Shown here: positions 50,824 to 59,746 of the stretch, in pieces
Numbering within the stretch: the first letter of the stretch is position 1
Layout: each line of letters begins with the position of its first letter
DNA from: Ammoniphilus resinae
GTDB lineage: Bacteria; Bacillota; Bacilli; Aneurinibacillales; RAOX-1
NCBI RefSeq assembly: GCF_017873965.1
Contig: NZ_JAGGKT010000004.1
Coordinates: 1 to 64,000 of the forward strand
Direction of reading: 5' to 3'
DNA length: 64,000 bases
Notes under the pieces: model-generated
Told to the model about the DNA's origin: nothing
The model's input: only the letters and a program-made list of their open reading frames with translations
Databases searched by the model: none
Translations under genes and position numbers: made by a program

Positions 50824-52334
50824 CTCCCAAGAAAAATATGATTATTGCCATCCCTAATGCTTCGTTTGCAGAAGGGGTGAAGAAGCATATTGAGAGGCTG
50901 GGTCAATACAAAGTAGTTGAGATGGTAGTCGTTCTCGAACACTTAGTTGAGCAGCTTGAAATGTTAAATGAAGAAGGAAAAAGAATAGATGCCATTTTCC
51001 TCTCAACAGATATTTCGAAAAAGCTCGATGATAAGAGATTAGAGCTTCTATCCGACACTCTTTTAACGATTCGTGAAAGATATAGCCATATTCATTTTGC
51101 TATTCTATCTAATCAGCGGCCCGGACATCCTTTTTTAGCAGAATTATTGAATATAGGGATTTACAACATTTTTATTAAAGAACAAGGAAAAAACACCCTC
51201 GATCTCCCAGCTATTTTAAACGCTTTGGAAAATCCAATTCCATTCTCTGAGGTTTCTATTTTTAGAGATGTTGATTCAACCATTCCGTGGAGGAGATTTT
51301 ATAAAGGTGGATCAGCTATAAATGTATATCTTCATAGAGGGGGAGAGGATCAAGAACCGGGAGACATGCAGGCGGAATCTCAATTGAAAGATGTTCCGCC
51401 GGTAGCCCGCGTTATTGATGGTAAAGGCACTGCTGTTAATGAATCTGGAAAAGAGGTCGTCAAGGAATCCAGAAAAATTGAAACGGTTGTAATCGAAAAG
51501 GAAAAGTGGAAAGAAAAAGTAGTGGAAATCACTATTTCTAAATATTTAGCTATTCCGTCCAAAACGATTTCAGTAGTAAGCCTATACCCGCAGGTAGGGT
51601 CCACTTTCTTGATAGACAATTTTACATTCTATCTGGCTGAAAAAAAAATCCCTGTGGGAGTAATTGAGCCTCCTTCTCATCAATCTGTTTGGTACGAATT
51701 ACTGGATGGTGATAACAAAAGACCTGAAGGATGGGTTTCTTGGATAAAGCAAATTAAGGATAAAGGATTTGTTTCCAAGGGTTCGGAATGGGTGGAAAAC
51801 AATGTTTATTACATTCCATTTGGTGGAGAAGAGGTGGATGAGTTCTCCAAAGATGAGGCACTAAAACTTCTGTATTTAACCAAGCAAATCCCAATTTTGT
51901 TCGTCGATATCTCGGATAACTTGGGAAATCCAATGTCAGAAGTAGCCTTGCAGCAGTCAGATGAAATTTGGGTAGTTATATCCGGGGATCCAATACAGAT
52001 TAATTTAAGGTTGGAAAGGCTAATGAATTTCCTGAAATTAATTGGTGCGGATAAAAATCTTATTGTTATCGGAAACAAATGGAGCAATCAACTAAACGAG
52101 TATTTATCGCCTGAAATCATCCACGAAAGAACAGGACTAAATTTGTTTACAACGATTCCTGATTTAACAGAAATCACAATACCAGCTATGTGGTCAGGGA
52201 AAAGGCTGATGGAGATGAAAGGGGGAGAGTTAATAGAAAAACCATTTTTTACTTTAGCTGAACGGTTATTACCCAGCGAGGTCACAAAGGGATTTAAACC
52301 TAAACAGGGATTATTTCACTTATTTAAACGATAG
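50811..52334 (+). CDS. TadZ/CpaE-like protein 1
   Basis: The product has 507 residues from the ATG at 50811 (AAGGAGGGAGGATCA before it), overlapping the regulator by 13 nt. The N-terminal 150 residues resemble a response-regulator receiver; the C-terminal half is a MinD/ParA-like ATPase fold in which the Walker A is degenerate (PQVGSTF near 259). TadZ proteins place the pilus machine at its site in the cell. A second TadZ-like gene follows. Confidence 0.7.
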   Translation: MSDVTPKKNMIIAIPNASFAEGVKKHIERLGQYKVVEMVVVLEHLVEQLEMLNEEGKRIDAIFLSTDISKKLDDKRLELLSDTLLTIRERYSHIHFAILSNQRPGHPFLAELLNIGIYNIFIKEQGKNTLDLPAILNALENPIPFSEVSIFRDVDSTIPWRRFYKGGSAINVYLHRGGEDQEPGDMQAESQLKDVPPVARVIDGKGTAVNESGKEVVKESRKIETVVIEKEKWKEKVVEITISKYLAIPSKTISVVSLYPQVGSTFLIDNFTFYLAEKKIPVGVIEPPSHQSVWYELLDGDNKRPEGWVSWIKQIKDKGFVSKGSEWVENNVYYIPFGGEEVDEFSKDEALKLLYLTKQIPILFVDISDNLGNPMSEVALQQSDEIWVVISGDPIQINLRLERLMNFLKLIGADKNLIVIGNKWSNQLNEYLSPEIIHERTGLNLFTTIPDLTEITIPAMWSGKRLMEMKGGELIEKPFFTLAERLLPSEVTKGFKPKQGLFHLFKR

Positions 52335-52345
52335 GAGGACTAAGG

Positions 52346-53119
52346 TTGAATAAAAAAAACAAAAGAATCCTATTGGCTCTTGTTGTAGCAGGATTATCTA
52401 CTTCAATGATTTATAAAGGTTTGAGCCCTAAGGAGATAACAGAAGAAGATTTAGCTTCCGTTGTAGAGGTCAAAGCTAACATTCCTAAAAATAGTCAGAT
52501 AACCACGGACAAAATCGTTTTGACAAAAATACCGAAAACGGAAGTAAAACCATGGATGGTTAATAGCCTAGAGAAAGTCAATGGAAAGATATCGAAAGTT
52601 GATTTGTTAGCAGGTGAAAAACTAAGCGAGGACCGTCTAGCTGAGGTTAAACAGGTAGAGTTCTCTGCTCAAGATCGTGAAATAAATCTTGCCCTTGAGT
52701 TAAGTCAAGTTGGTGGATTGCCGGTTGCTGGGAACTACGTTGATATTTTAGCTTATTTTCCTCCGCCTGAAAAAGGGATGGGGTTAGGGCATTCTGAGCT
52801 TGTATTGCAAAATGCTCTAATCACGCAAATCAATACAAAGGACTGGGAAAAAATAAAACCAATTATGAATGAGGAAGAACTGGCAAAAGAAAAGGAACAA
52901 AATCAAAAAGGGGCCTTCGTTCCAGCGACTGTGACGATTAAGGCAACTGTTGAGGATTCATTGATCCTCAACACGTTCCAATCCAACGAAACAGTAAAAT
53001 TACGTGCTGTACTAAGAAATGATAAAAGTAAAAATTTATCTGTTCAATCGCCAAACGTCGAATTCCTAAGAAAAGACATCAAGATTTCTGATGGACAAGT
53101 CGCGGTTTCATCCAATTAG
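52346..53119 (+). CDS. CpaB/RcpC-like Flp pilus assembly protein
   Basis: The product has 257 residues; TTG start after AGGAGGACTAAGG. One N-terminal membrane segment, then a SAF-like domain (VEVKANIPKNSQIT ... VDLLAGEKLSEDRL) and an RcpC-type beta domain (PVAGNYVDILAYFPP). In Gram-positive Tad systems this is a membrane-anchored assembly protein. Confidence 0.8.
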   Translation: MNKKNKRILLALVVAGLSTSMIYKGLSPKEITEEDLASVVEVKANIPKNSQITTDKIVLTKIPKTEVKPWMVNSLEKVNGKISKVDLLAGEKLSEDRLAEVKQVEFSAQDREINLALELSQVGGLPVAGNYVDILAYFPPPEKGMGLGHSELVLQNALITQINTKDWEKIKPIMNEEELAKEKEQNQKGAFVPATVTIKATVEDSLILNTFQSNETVKLRAVLRNDKSKNLSVQSPNVEFLRKDIKISDGQVAVSSN

Positions 53120-53133
53120 AAAGGAGGATTAAA

Positions 53134-54291
53134 GTGGACGTCGCAATCTTATGTGCAAACGATACAATCGGTAGTTTAGTACAAGTGGTTCTACCAGGGC
53201 TATCATTGAAAACTTACAATGACGATTCCGATATAGAGGAGAAAAAAATCCTATTTATCCTTTATTCCTTTCCCGAAGACGATATACACTCCATGATACA
53301 AACCTTAAAGAAGCAGCAGAAAGAGATTCTTGCAGTCATTCATCCACCAAATGAAACAAGGTTTTGTGAAGTTTTAAAGAAGCAGGGTATTCCATTTATC
53401 ATAAATGGAGTTGATCCGAACGAAAGATTATACCATTTTGTTGGGAAACCGACAAAACTAAAAAAATCTTTTGTTTTCATTGGTCCAGCGGGTGGCTCAG
53501 GAAAATCCTTTCTAAGTTCTTTTGCTGCGAAAAAGGCATCAAGAAACAATAGGGTTCGGTTAGTGGATTGGAATTTTGAAACACCGTCTCTTCACCATTT
53601 TTTTAATGTACCACCGTTAGAATCTATCGTGAAAGGGATTAAGTTGTTACGCAACGATCTACCAATTAATTTAACAGATTACGATTTTTCAGTTGATAAA
53701 AACTTAACAGTAACTCCAATGTATCTCGATTATTTAGAATCAACGAAATGGGGAGTAGAGGAGTTTGCTTATCTTTGGGATCAATACGAACAGGGTAAAT
53801 ATGATGTGGTGATTTATGAAGTGCCCAATTATCCATTTTCAGTTACAGCTTCTGTAGCATTAATGAGGGCAACAGACATTGTGATCACTCTGCTACCGGA
53901 GCAAAATTCCATCTTCAATTCGATACAACTTATAAATTGGATTAAGACTCATCGTGAATCGGATATGCCTAATGTTCACTTTGTTATAAATCGTTACAAA
54001 GAGGAAATAGCCATGGGAATCAGTCAAATTGAAAAAACCCTGGACCAAAAAATGATAAATATTATTCCGGAAATTCCTAACGCATTAGGTTTGTTTCTAT
54101 CGGGTGAATTAATGCAAGAGAGGTTGCCTAAATCCCTGATTGAAAAAGTATCAGCACTTAATTCTTTTGTCGAAAATATTGGCTTCCGTTCAAAAGAAGA
54201 AGAGGCGACAAAAGGTGAAATAAGTTTATTAAACAGGATTTTCAAAAAGGATAAGCGAGGTGAAACAGACCTTGGCAGTAGTTCAATATGA
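53134..54291 (+). CDS. TadZ/CpaE-like ATPase 2
   Basis: The product has 385 residues; GTG start after AAAGGAGGATTAAA. Short receiver-like N-terminus, then a MinD-like ATPase with a complete deviant Walker A (GPAGGSGKSF, near 117-126) and RLVDWNFETPS. In contrast to TadZ-like 1 it looks able to bind ATP. The pair suggests an active and an inactive partner. Confidence 0.75.
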   Translation: MDVAILCANDTIGSLVQVVLPGLSLKTYNDDSDIEEKKILFILYSFPEDDIHSMIQTLKKQQKEILAVIHPPNETRFCEVLKKQGIPFIINGVDPNERLYHFVGKPTKLKKSFVFIGPAGGSGKSFLSSFAAKKASRNNRVRLVDWNFETPSLHHFFNVPPLESIVKGIKLLRNDLPINLTDYDFSVDKNLTVTPMYLDYLESTKWGVEEFAYLWDQYEQGKYDVVIYEVPNYPFSVTASVALMRATDIVITLLPEQNSIFNSIQLINWIKTHRESDMPNVHFVINRYKEEIAMGISQIEKTLDQKMINIIPEIPNALGLFLSGELMQERLPKSLIEKVSALNSFVENIGFRSKEEEATKGEISLLNRIFKKDKRGETDLGSSSI

Positions 54292-55576
54292 TCAATTAGA
54301 TCTTTTAAGAAGAAAGAACACACTCTCGATCTCATTGGAAGAAAAACAACTTATCAATAATCAGCAGCAGGTTGTCAATGAAGTGATTAGGGATTTGAAT
54401 ACGAACGAAACTGAATTGATTAACGCTGTATATCAAGGGAAAGTCCCTCGATCGGTCCTGGAAGAAAAGATTGATGAGCGATTGGCAATGGGAATTGTGC
54501 ATAGTGATATTCCAAAAAAGCAGATTAAGAAATTGACGATGGATGAATTATTTGGGTACGGGTTCCTACACCCTTATATTGAAGATCCAACAGTAACAGA
54601 TATCTTTGTCAATAGCCACAAAGACATCCTAATTCGTCAAAAAGGAAAGGACATTCCCCTTAATCTATCATTTGAAAGTGTCGGTCATCTGGAAGAATAC
54701 TTCAGGAAAATTTTGAGTAGGCTCGGTGCCAGGGCTGATAAATTGGACCCAATTGTAGATACACGGGATCAAGAAAGGCATTTGCGATTAAATGGTGCAG
54801 TACCACCAGTTGTTAAAGTTCCCTATTTTACCATACGAAAGCATCAAGCTGACTCGTTTAATCATATCAATGCTTTAATTAGCGGGGGTACATTAACTCA
54901 GGAGATGGCCGATGATTTAGGAAAATATGTCGGGTCGTGGATGAACATCCTTGTTTCAGGGCCAACGGGTTCAGGTAAAACAACATTCATGCGGTGCTTA
55001 GCTACCACCTTTATTGATGATCTGGAACGTCTGGCTGTTCTGGAAGAGGAAGAAGAATTATCTATTGATCATAATAATATCGTTGCGATGGAGACCAAGA
55101 AAAAGAAGGGGGAGGATGATAAACCCATCGAGATGGATTTGTTGGTCAAGAATGGGATGAGGATGTCTGCAAGAAGAATTATTCTTGGGGAACTCCGTCA
55201 TAAAGAAGCCCTGGAATTAGTTCGTGCTTTTGGAACAGGACATGATGGTGGAATGACAAGCATTCATGCAAACGGGGTTAAAGAAGCATTAAAACAATTG
55301 GCGTTCTTAATGCTTTATGCGGATACTCCCTTAAAGTATGAGCATCTTCTTAGCATGATAGCAGATACCGTCGATATAGTCGTACACGTTGTCCGTCATA
55401 AAGTAGTAGAGATAGCAGAAGTAACCGGATATGATGCGGAAAAACAGGTGGTAATGGTTAAGCCGATTTGGTATTACGATGTGGATCCGAAAACAGATGA
55501 GGGATTTTATCGGAAAGATGAGGAAAGTCCAGAATTGCTGAAGAAAATGGCGTTAAGACGAGCCTTAAGGAAGTGA
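54260..55576 (+). CDS. tadA: TadA/CpaF pilus assembly ATPase
   Basis: The product has 438 residues, GTG 54260 or TTG 54272 (GAGGTG before the latter), overlapping the previous gene. Walker A GPTGSGKTTF near 234, Asp box, Walker B ARRIILGELRHKEAL, His box GMTSIHANG: a type II/IV secretion ATPase of the CpaF family. It powers Flp pilin assembly. Confidence 0.93.
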   Translation: MKQTLAVVQYDQLDLLRRKNTLSISLEEKQLINNQQQVVNEVIRDLNTNETELINAVYQGKVPRSVLEEKIDERLAMGIVHSDIPKKQIKKLTMDELFGYGFLHPYIEDPTVTDIFVNSHKDILIRQKGKDIPLNLSFESVGHLEEYFRKILSRLGARADKLDPIVDTRDQERHLRLNGAVPPVVKVPYFTIRKHQADSFNHINALISGGTLTQEMADDLGKYVGSWMNILVSGPTGSGKTTFMRCLATTFIDDLERLAVLEEEEELSIDHNNIVAMETKKKKGEDDKPIEMDLLVKNGMRMSARRIILGELRHKEALELVRAFGTGHDGGMTSIHANGVKEALKQLAFLMLYADTPLKYEHLLSMIADTVDIVVHVVRHKVVEIAEVTGYDAEKQVVMVKPIWYYDVDPKTDEGFYRKDEESPELLKKMALRRALRK

Positions 55577-55585
55577 GGCGGTCTC

Positions 55586-56530
55586 ATGGGATATAGCATG
55601 ATATGGGGATTTGCTTTAACGGGTAGCCTAGCTTTGTTTATTTACGAATTATTACAAACATCCAATACACAAGATACTCAAAGAGCACTGAAATGGATTG
55701 AGAGAAAAAATGTTGAAAAACATTTGGACGAATGGGTAGCAGCTAAAAACAAGAAAGCTTATAACATTATTCAAAACGCAGATGATCTGCTTAAAAAATC
55801 AAGGATTCGTATCGGTGGTCGCCCATTAAATAAATATATTTTTCTTATTGTAATGTTGGTTACTTCTATTGTTGCATTCGTTTTTTCATCGAATAAACTT
55901 AACAATCCAGTAGCAGGGATTTTAATAGGTGGAATTGTGGGATATTTATATTTTCATCTGTTAGCCTGGGATGCGAAGCATCGTAAGAGAACAATGCGGA
56001 AACAAACGCCCAACTTCTTCTTAACTTTGCTTAATTTTTATGAAGTACATCAAGATATTCTTTTGGCCTTAAAGGACACTGGCGATAGAATAAAAAAACC
56101 GATTAAGACAGATATGCAATATCTAGTCGTTCAACTACAAAATGGGGATATTACCTTACGAGAAACGATCGTAGAAGCCAAAGAAAAATTGGACAACAAG
56201 TTACTCCGAGATTTTCTTGATGATTTGGAATTGCAAATTCGATTTGGTGGTAACTTTTCACAGACTCTCCAAAATTATATAAATGACTCAACAGAGAAAG
56301 AAGTACGAATATTGGAACGAGAAAGTGAAACTGCTGGTGCATCCCTAGTTACCTATTTCCTATTAGGAATTTATATTTTCCTTGTGATTATGTTGAACAA
56401 GACGCAGCCCGAAGCCATGCATTTACTTGTTACCCATTTCGTCGGAAAAATTGTGGTCGTCGCTATGATTGCGATTATTTTGTTCGTTTTATATGTCACG
56501 AAGGAAATGACAGCAAGTGAGGATGATTAG
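55586..56530 (+). CDS. tadB: TadB-like pilus platform membrane protein
   Basis: The product has 314 residues; ATG after GTGAGGCGGTCTC. Hydrophobic segments near 5-20, 85-125 and two at the C-terminus (about 255-305), with a type II secretion F-like cytoplasmic domain between. It is the inner platform for the pilus. Confidence 0.8.
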   Translation: MGYSMIWGFALTGSLALFIYELLQTSNTQDTQRALKWIERKNVEKHLDEWVAAKNKKAYNIIQNADDLLKKSRIRIGGRPLNKYIFLIVMLVTSIVAFVFSSNKLNNPVAGILIGGIVGYLYFHLLAWDAKHRKRTMRKQTPNFFLTLLNFYEVHQDILLALKDTGDRIKKPIKTDMQYLVVQLQNGDITLRETIVEAKEKLDNKLLRDFLDDLELQIRFGGNFSQTLQNYINDSTEKEVRILERESETAGASLVTYFLLGIYIFLVIMLNKTQPEAMHLLVTHFVGKIVVVAMIAIILFVLYVTKEMTASEDD

Positions 56531-56544
56531 AAGGGGGGATCGGA

Positions 56545-57393
56545 TTGAGTTTAGCCATCGGAACAATCATGCTTTGGGGCAGTTGCTATTTCCTTATTTA
56601 TGAGATAGTAACGTTTTACCAAAGAAAAAAAAGCCCCGAGTATCAAAGGCTCAAGTCATTTCAAAAGGAATTGAGAAAGAATGAACATATCTTAGATCGT
56701 TTAGGCGATTTGTTAATGCCCATTATCAAAAAAATTCCTAGGAAGGATAAGATTGAATCTTTTATTATCCGGGGAGGGAGTCCATATGACTTAACTTTTA
56801 AAAGATATGTAGTCGTAAAGATAGGACTTACTATTTTCACAATTTGGTTGGCACGTAACAGTTCACCCTTAATGCAGACCATAAGCAGCCTATTTGGCTT
56901 TTTTGCGATAGACATCTTAATTTGGTCGAAAGCGAAAAAAAGAGAAGAAGAAATTTTAAAAGAGTTGCCCTATATGATAACAAAAATTGCAAGATCTACA
57001 GCAAATGGGGTGCCTATTCGTGAAGTTCTGATGGTTTTATCCTCAAGGTTACAAGGTCCATTGGGTGAAGAAGTAAGCAGGTTATCAGCTCACTACAATA
57101 TCGATGGGAATCTCTCGCGATGCCTACCTGTATTTAGTAAGCGTATTGGCATGGAAGATGTTGATAATATGGCAATGGCCATTATTCAAGCCGAACAATC
57201 AGGAAAAATGAGAGCGATTTTAGAAAAACAGGCTGAAATTTTAAAAAGAAGAGAGAGTTTCAAGGCATTTAAAAGCACTAAGAATCGCTCCAACTTCTTA
57301 CCGCTAACAACTGTCGGAATGGTCATATGTATTTTTCTTCTCGTGGCGGTTCCCATGTTCTTGCTTATCGCAACTGATGGGTTGTTTAGATAA
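56545..57393 (+). CDS. tadC: TadC-like pilus platform membrane protein
   Basis: The product has 282 residues; TTG start after AAGGGGGGATCGGA. Same overall layout as TadB (membrane, cytoplasmic helical domain with ELPYMITKIARSTANGVPIREVL, C-terminal membrane segment). Confidence 0.8.
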   Translation: MSLAIGTIMLWGSCYFLIYEIVTFYQRKKSPEYQRLKSFQKELRKNEHILDRLGDLLMPIIKKIPRKDKIESFIIRGGSPYDLTFKRYVVVKIGLTIFTIWLARNSSPLMQTISSLFGFFAIDILIWSKAKKREEEILKELPYMITKIARSTANGVPIREVLMVLSSRLQGPLGEEVSRLSAHYNIDGNLSRCLPVFSKRIGMEDVDNMAMAIIQAEQSGKMRAILEKQAEILKRRESFKAFKSTKNRSNFLPLTTVGMVICIFLLVAVPMFLLIATDGLFR

Positions 57394-57519
57394 GATAATT
57401 TTTACATCTTTTTTGATCCTATGAGTTTTTGAGGATCAAAGGGGGGATGACACTTTCAAAGCACATGAAATGATCAACAAAAAAATCATTATCTGATTAA
57501 AGAATAGGGAGGAATAGAA
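57394..57519 (+). promoter_or_regulatory. Hairpin upstream of pilin genes
   Basis: TTTGATCCT pairs with AGGATCAAA (about 57411-57442) with no T-run, 80 nt before the first pilin start. Likely an mRNA processing or stability element that separates highly expressed pilin message from the assembly genes. Confidence 0.45.
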
Positions 57520-57687
57520 ATGTTAAAAAGACTTTTTAAAGATACCAAGGGTTCGCCCTCAATAGAAACGGTCGCCATAATTGCTTTCGTAGCATTGGCA
57601 ATATTCTTAAATCTCGGAAATATGGGATCAGCAATTGGTGGCGTATTTGATAAGGTGAATACCTCGCTAACAGAAAAAATTAAGTAA
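57520..57687 (+). CDS. flp1: Flp/Fap-type pilin 1
   Basis: The product has 55 residues; ATG after GGGAGGAATAGAA. Basic leader MLKRLFKDTKG, cleavage expected after Gly11, Glu at +5 (SPSIE), then a hydrophobic helix (TVAIIAFVALAIFLNL). It is the structural subunit of the Tad pilus. The mature protein is identical to pilin 2. Confidence 0.9.
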   Translation: MLKRLFKDTKGSPSIETVAIIAFVALAIFLNLGNMGSAIGGVFDKVNTSLTEKIK

Positions 57688-57721
57688 CGGTTTTTTAATA
57701 TTAATTTATGGAGGAATAGAA

Positions 57722-57889
57722 ATGTTAAAAAGACTTTTTAAAGATACCAAAGGTTCGCCCTCAATAGAAACGGTCGCCATAATTGCTTTCGTAGCATTGG
57801 CAATATTCTTAAATCTCGGAAATATGGGATCAGCAATTGGTGGCGTGTTTGATAAGGTAAATACCTCGTTAACAGAAAAAATTAAGTAG
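57722..57889 (+). CDS. flp2: Flp/Fap-type pilin 2 (duplicate)
   Basis: The product has 55 residues, identical in protein sequence to pilin 1 with only a few silent differences; the upstream GGAGGAATAGAA is also duplicated. A recent tandem duplication of about 200 bp explains it. A hairpin GAGGCTAC/GTAGCCTC (57909-57942) follows. Confidence 0.9.
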   Translation: MLKRLFKDTKGSPSIETVAIIAFVALAIFLNLGNMGSAIGGVFDKVNTSLTEKIK

Positions 57890-57960
57890 TGGGTTATATA
57901 GTTTAAGAGGCTACACTTTCACTTCATAAAAGAGTAGCCTCCTGAAATGGAGGAATCTAC

Positions 57961-58386
57961 GTGGAGATATGGCAGATGTGTGTCGTTTACTTCTTTGTAA
58001 CGTGGGCTGCCATCACGGACATTAAAACACGAAACATTAGCAATAGATTAACTGGTTCGTTCCTTATAACTGGCATCGGAGTAAATTTGATTTACGGTAC
58101 ATGGTCAGGTTTGTTCATATCTTTCAGTATTTCCTTTATTCCGGCACTCTTTTTATATAAGTTGGGTATTTATGGTGGTGGGGATCTTAAATTTTTTATT
58201 GCCCTAGCTGTATTTAGCGGATTAGGCTGGAGTTTTGGAGTGTTTTTTTATAGTTTAATAGCTGCGTTGCCATTGTTTTTAATTTATATCATCAAAGAAA
58301 GAATGTGGAAGCCAAGTGTTCCTTATGCGGTTGCGATATTCGTTGGCATCATTTGGCAGCACATTGATCCAATGATAAAGGGGTGA
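57961..58386 (+). CDS. TadV/CpaA-type prepilin peptidase
   Basis: The product has 141 residues; GTG start after ATGGAGGAATCTAC. Membrane aspartyl protease with one Asp in AITDIKTRNI and the second in YGGGDLKF. It cleaves the leader of the Flp pilins and of the TadE/TadF pseudopilins. Confidence 0.9.
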   Translation: MEIWQMCVVYFFVTWAAITDIKTRNISNRLTGSFLITGIGVNLIYGTWSGLFISFSISFIPALFLYKLGIYGGGDLKFFIALAVFSGLGWSFGVFFYSLIAALPLFLIYIIKERMWKPSVPYAVAIFVGIIWQHIDPMIKG

Positions 58387-58393
58387 TAAAGAA

Positions 58394-58828
58394 ATGAAGC
58401 TCCTTAAACGATTTTTGCGGGATGAACATGGAGGAGCGGAGTATATTGGGTTTGCGGCTACCATCCTTTTGCTAATGTTAGTGTTAATAAATTTAAGTGC
58501 GCCAATTAAGTATGTATTTGAAACATTCATAATGGAAAATGTTCATCGAGTAGCCTTGATGGAAATGGAACAAGAAGGCGGCTTAACTTCAAATATTGAA
58601 ACCAATATAGTTGATCGTTTAAAGGTGTTTGGTTTTGATGAAAGTAAAATTAGTATTTATAGTCCAACACGGTATCCTATTCAATGGGGGGATAATCTCG
58701 AATTAACAATTGAATACGTTACTCCCTATACGCAATACTACTTTGATAGGTTTTCATTAGACGAAGATACCGAAGATGAGACCATAAGTATAACAAGGAG
58801 CTCCGTCAGCCGTGAGTATTTTAAATAG
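58394..58828 (+). CDS. TadE-like pseudopilin
   Basis: The product has 144 residues with basic N-terminus RDEHGGAEYIGFAATILLLMLVLINL, resembling a pilin processing site and helix, then a soluble domain. ATG after AAAGGGGTGATAAAGA. It overlaps the next start by 17 nt. Confidence 0.75.
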   Translation: MKLLKRFLRDEHGGAEYIGFAATILLLMLVLINLSAPIKYVFETFIMENVHRVALMEMEQEGGLTSNIETNIVDRLKVFGFDESKISIYSPTRYPIQWGDNLELTIEYVTPYTQYYFDRFSLDEDTEDETISITRSSVSREYFK

Positions 58829-59354
58829 GTTTTTTCGAGATAAGAAAGGCGGAGCAAATGCAATTATTGGAGTCGTCATTCTCTTCCTTAGTATGTTGTT
58901 TATTATGCTATTAATTGAGATAGGTCGGCTTTATGTAATTGCGGAATCATTTAAAAATGATTTAGACTTTGCCAATGCCTCTGTTTGGGCGGTTGTCGAT
59001 CAGGAACGGTTGGCTTATCGAGAGATTCAATTTCATAAATCTAGTGAAACGGAAGCAGATGGAGTAGTAAGGGCCCAAAATAAATTTAGTGAATACCTTT
59101 GCGAGAATATGAATTTATCCCCTTCATTCCAACCGAATAATCCAGATGGCGTTATTGCGGGGCCGGTTACACTAGAAAGATTTGAGGTATACTTACAACC
59201 TTATTTGCCTTTAACCAATTCCGAAGGAATTTATATTGACAAGGTAAGTGTCTATTCGAAAATAACTGTTCCTGTTAAATTACTATTTAAAATGTTCGGA
59301 GATACTTATAATTTACCGATAATACGAGTAACTAATTTGGAAGATGCATTTTAA
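58812..59354 (+). CDS. TadF-like pseudopilin
   Basis: The product has 180 residues; GTG start after ACAAGGAGCTCCGTCAGCC. N-terminus RFFRDKKGGANAIIGVVILFL, then a soluble domain. Last gene of the Tad operon. A stem AGATTAGTA/TACTAATCT downstream (about 59390-59440) lacks a T-run. Confidence 0.75.
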   Translation: MSILNRFFRDKKGGANAIIGVVILFLSMLFIMLLIEIGRLYVIAESFKNDLDFANASVWAVVDQERLAYREIQFHKSSETEADGVVRAQNKFSEYLCENMNLSPSFQPNNPDGVIAGPVTLERFEVYLQPYLPLTNSEGIYIDKVSVYSKITVPVKLLFKMFGDTYNLPIIRVTNLEDAF

Positions 59355-59456
59355 CCGTTTAACTAATTAAATAACCACCCAAAGATTTATACATAAAAAG
59401 ATTAGTATGTCAATTTTTGCCTATCTCTTTCTACTAATCTATTATAAAAGTAATAA

Positions 59457-59740
59457 GTTCAGGAGGTAGGAAAGTCAATACCCGCCTTTAAAAAAGGTGG
59501 GCCTGGGAAGAATCGTTCAGGCCCTATTGATTAGCTCCCTGTATTAGGAGACGTTCGACGGGAATCTCTCATGTTGGAGAGGAAATAGGCACTCCGGGAT
59601 GCTCCACAAGTTCCGGACTCTGCGGATCGTGGTTAACAATTGCTAATGGGTAGGCGACGTGCTGCGGTTAAAAACCCCATCGAACTGGGCGATGTGGACC
59701 AACTGCCATCTGGCAGGCTTATCTTCGCATAGGAGATGTT
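59457..59740 (+). ncRNA. Candidate omega-RNA of the IscB element
   Basis: The gene-free 280-nt stretch before iscB is G/C-richer than its surroundings and folds into many stems: TCAATA (59475-59480) pairs with TATTGA at about 59526, enclosing CCCGCC/GGTGGG and GGGCCTG/CAGGCCC. Further hairpins follow. IscB omega-RNAs lie here, with the guide at the 5' end, so the guide would be about GTTCAGGAGGTAGGAAA. Ends are inferred. Confidence 0.6.
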
Positions 59741-59746
59741 TTTGAA

